Program-made: the position numbers and the translations under genes
The notes under the pieces: model-generated
What the model was told of the DNA's origin: nothing
The model's input: only the letters and a program-made list of their open reading frames with translations
The model's database searches: none
Part shown: one piece after another, positions 62,263-64,000 of the stretch
How the letters are laid out: each line of letters begins with the position of its first letter
Numbering within the stretch: the first letter of the stretch is position 1
Source: Planctomycetota bacterium
Lineage (GTDB): Bacteria > Planctomycetota > Phycisphaerae > WQYP01
NCBI GenBank assembly: GCA_021790385.1
Contig: JAJYDW010000014.1
Location: 1-64,000 of the forward strand
Length of the DNA: 64,000 bases
Direction of reading: 5' to 3'

Positions 62263-64000
62263 GGACTCTCACTTCCCCCGTTCCCAGCGCAAACCGCAAT
62301 GCCGTGATTTCCCCGCTCCATCCGGTGAACCAGCCGTTTACCGACACGTCGGTCCGCCAAATGCCTAATGCGGGTGACTGTCCAGCCGGCCCCTTTTTGG
62401 CCGATGCGGACCAACATGAGTATAGCTTAAGCTCGGCTATCCCGTAGGTCGTGTAGGTCGCTGGCGCGAGCAATCCGCCGGCGTCAGGTGCCAGCGTACC
62501 GTGATTTGTCTCATCACCGTGGCCAATGTAATCCAAGGCGTATATATTCTTGGACTCAAGTTGCCGCCTTATTAGGGCCGCAGTCGTGGACCAAAAGCCG
62601 TCCACAACGACACGAAATCCACCAAGCCGCCATGCCACAGCCCAGCTTACCCAAGTGATGCCGATCAGGTGTGTGAGGAGAGCGAGCGGATTCGCATAAT
62701 TAAAGTTGTTCGCGCCGGCACCACGGTCGACGAAGGCCGTGTTTGGGATGCTGAATTTCTCATCGCATCTCAGCGGCGTAGTTGCAGTCGCCGGCAATAT
62801 CCCGCCGCTCTCCGGCTTCAGCCATAACTTATACTGGTTCTCGGAGAGAAGCACGAGGTTGCCGTGGTTGTCCTTCGTCGTTAGCAGCGAGGCCACGGTA
62901 TCACCTTTCTGCCCCGAAATCTCGGCCCTCGGCTTACCGTCGCGAACGATCTTCCATTGCTCGCCGCTCGGATCCACGTTCCCCACCGGATCGCTCCCCA
63001 TATACTGATACGTATCCGCACCGTTGATGTATTGCAATGGATCTTGCGAGGTCCATGTGCCGAGCGATGGGCTGTAGTTGCGGTGCTGAAACAGGTACAG
63101 GCCGGTGGCGGCGTCCTGCCGGCCGCCTTGGTATAGGTATTGCCAGTTGAACGCATCCGCCTGCGCGGTCCAGGCTGGCGATAGCACCGTCACCGTTCCA
63201 TACGGCGAATACACAAACCGCTCCACCACGCCCCAAGTCTGCGTAACGGGGTTGTACCCCACCAGCGCTGTGACATTGTAATTGGCGTCGGTGGCGGTGT
63301 AGACCCGCAGATCGGGCTGCACCGCCCCGGCGAGATAGGTATCGCGAAGCACCATGCTGTTCACATAGGCCGCACTCCACACGTACTGGTATTGCACATT
63401 ACTCGCGGCCGTGCCATTCCAGCGTTCCTCCACCACCTGCCATTGGCTGGAATAGTAGAGGTATTTGGTGGTGCCAGCCGGGATGCCTGGCGCGGCTACC
63501 GGGTAGGTCTCCGATATCCGCCAGCCTTGTGCATCGTAAGTGTATTGTGCTATCACTTGCCCGCTGGCGTTCTTGACTGCTACCAGCCTGTTCCAAGCGT
63601 CGTAAACGAGCGTGTCGCCGTTCTGGTCGGTAATCATATTCCCAGAAGCATCATACGTCGGCGTAGCCGAGGTGCCCGTGATTGATGTAATCTGATTCTG
63701 GGCGTTGGCGGTGCGGGTTTGTGCGGTGCCGATACTGGTGAAGCCGCTCCAGTTGCCTTGGGAATCGAGGTTCCAGGATTGGTACGCCGCTCCGCCTCGG
63801 GAAACGTCCGTTAATCTGTTCAATGAATCAAAGGTATAGGTTTCATTGTAAGCACTGTCGAGTGTGTTGTTCTTGGCGGTAACATTGGAATTGCTATCAT
63901 ACGAATAGGTGTAACCATCCACAGATTGGCCGGATTGCGCAGATATCCAGTTTTGGTTTATTACTCTGCCGAATTGATCCAGACCCACGTATTGGTCCCC
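62249..64000 (-). CDS. RHS-repeat protein with GHG...C (clan CD-like) C-terminal tip, partial
   Basis: At least 583 residues; the gene continues past the right edge. Visible YD/RHS repeats include TYSYDSNSNVTAKNNTLDSA, YDASGNMITDQNGDTLVYDA and YTYDAQGWRISETYPVA; the core ends SPSLGTWTSQDPLQYINGAD, DPVGNVDPSG. The tip starts with EQWKIVRDGKPRAEISGQKG (possibly a small LysM-like or linker domain), then SIPNTAFVDRG and a second domain with YALDYIGHGDE (codons near 62510-62533) and, about 35 residues later, ELKLYSCWSA (near 62402-62425). Hydrophobic-HG and hydrophobic-x-C spacing is the hallmark of clan CD peptidases such as CHAT and caspases. Proteolytic toxin is therefore my proposal. A membrane protein gene overlaps the 3' end. 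Confidence 0.78.
   Translation of the reverse strand, partial: GDQYVGLDQFGRVINQNWISAQSGQSVDGYTYSYDSNSNVTAKNNTLDSAYNETYTFDSLNRLTDVSRGGAAYQSWNLDSQGNWSGFTSIGTAQTRTANAQNQITSITGTSATPTYDASGNMITDQNGDTLVYDAWNRLVAVKNASGQVIAQYTYDAQGWRISETYPVAAPGIPAGTTKYLYYSSQWQVVEERWNGTAASNVQYQYVWSAAYVNSMVLRDTYLAGAVQPDLRVYTATDANYNVTALVGYNPVTQTWGVVERFVYSPYGTVTVLSPAWTAQADAFNWQYLYQGGRQDAATGLYLFQHRNYSPSLGTWTSQDPLQYINGADTYQYMGSDPVGNVDPSGEQWKIVRDGKPRAEISGQKGDTVASLLTTKDNHGNLVLLSENQYKLWLKPESGGILPATATTPLRCDEKFSIPNTAFVDRGAGANNFNYANPLALLTHLIGITWVSWAVAWRLGGFRVVVDGFWSTTAALIRRQLESKNIYALDYIGHGDETNHGTLAPDAGGLLAPATYTTYGIAELKLYSCWSASAKKGPAGQSPALGIWRTDVSVNGWFTGWSGEITALRFALGTGEVRVHGTK

Overview
The window looks like a chromosome segment from a planctomycete, most likely class Phycisphaerae. 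This is an inference. It rests on secreted proteins that open with the planctomycete LEPR-XLL anchor motif (EALEPRVMLSA and variants), several excisionase-like, Tim44-like and DUF89 proteins typical of that phylum, a signal peptidase I with a zinc-ribbon insert, and loosely spaced genes in short operons. No marker such as rRNA is present to settle the rank.

Layout. Positions 1-390 hold the end of an insertion sequence with a transposase C-terminus, which runs into the 3' end of a surface-polysaccharide gene (WbsX-like plus RgpF-like domains, 381-2522). Positions 2.7-9.6 kb carry three minus-strand genes for LEPR-anchored surface proteins built from tandem IPT/Ig-like repeats; the middle one is a decayed pseudogene. 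Positions 9.9-15.4 kb encode an oxidoreductase, RuvX and mannose-1-phosphate guanylyltransferase, an unknown exported protein and an esterase. Ribosomal protein bL27 (15.67 kb) stands alone beside a relic of the same type of IS end. Positions 16-22 kb hold a second hydrolase, a DUF89 phosphatase, and a divergent sugar pair (SLC45-type transporter and GH42-like glycosidase), followed by tRNA-Val(CAC).

Positions 22.5-25.7 kb carry dihydrolipoyl dehydrogenase and signal peptidase I. From 31.9 down to 25.8 kb runs a seven-gene minus-strand block (ilvD, lipoprotein, P-loop kinase, dapF, YkgJ-like, TPR, TIM-barrel isomerase). Positions 32.1-35.0 kb are the sulfate activation operon cysD-cysNC with a clear promoter overlapped by a palindrome. 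Positions 35-45 kb contain a metallo-beta-lactamase hydrolase, a GT87-like membrane glycosyltransferase, aldose 1-epimerase, a site-2 protease with zinc ribbons, a CusF-like lipoprotein and a Tim44-like membrane protein. Positions 43.5-47.4 kb hold an XPB-type helicase and a Helicase_C_3 partner. Positions 47.4-58 kb carry a ferritin-like protein, an OmpA-type lipoprotein, LolA-like and HAD proteins, an orphan HsdR-N-like nuclease, xylulokinase, UppP and a large TPR protein.

The last 6 kb (58.1-64.0) is an accessory island: three RHS core/tip segments interleaved with candidate immunity genes (SMI1/KNR4 family; a multi-pass membrane protein). The complete tip has a GHG...C signature suggesting a clan CD (CHAT/caspase-like) peptidase. 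The second tip is HNH-like and is broken by one frameshift. The two truncated RHS segments each begin beside a copy of a 54-bp repeat whose central palindrome differs in sequence but is kept as a palindrome, which is the most unusual DNA-level signal in the window.
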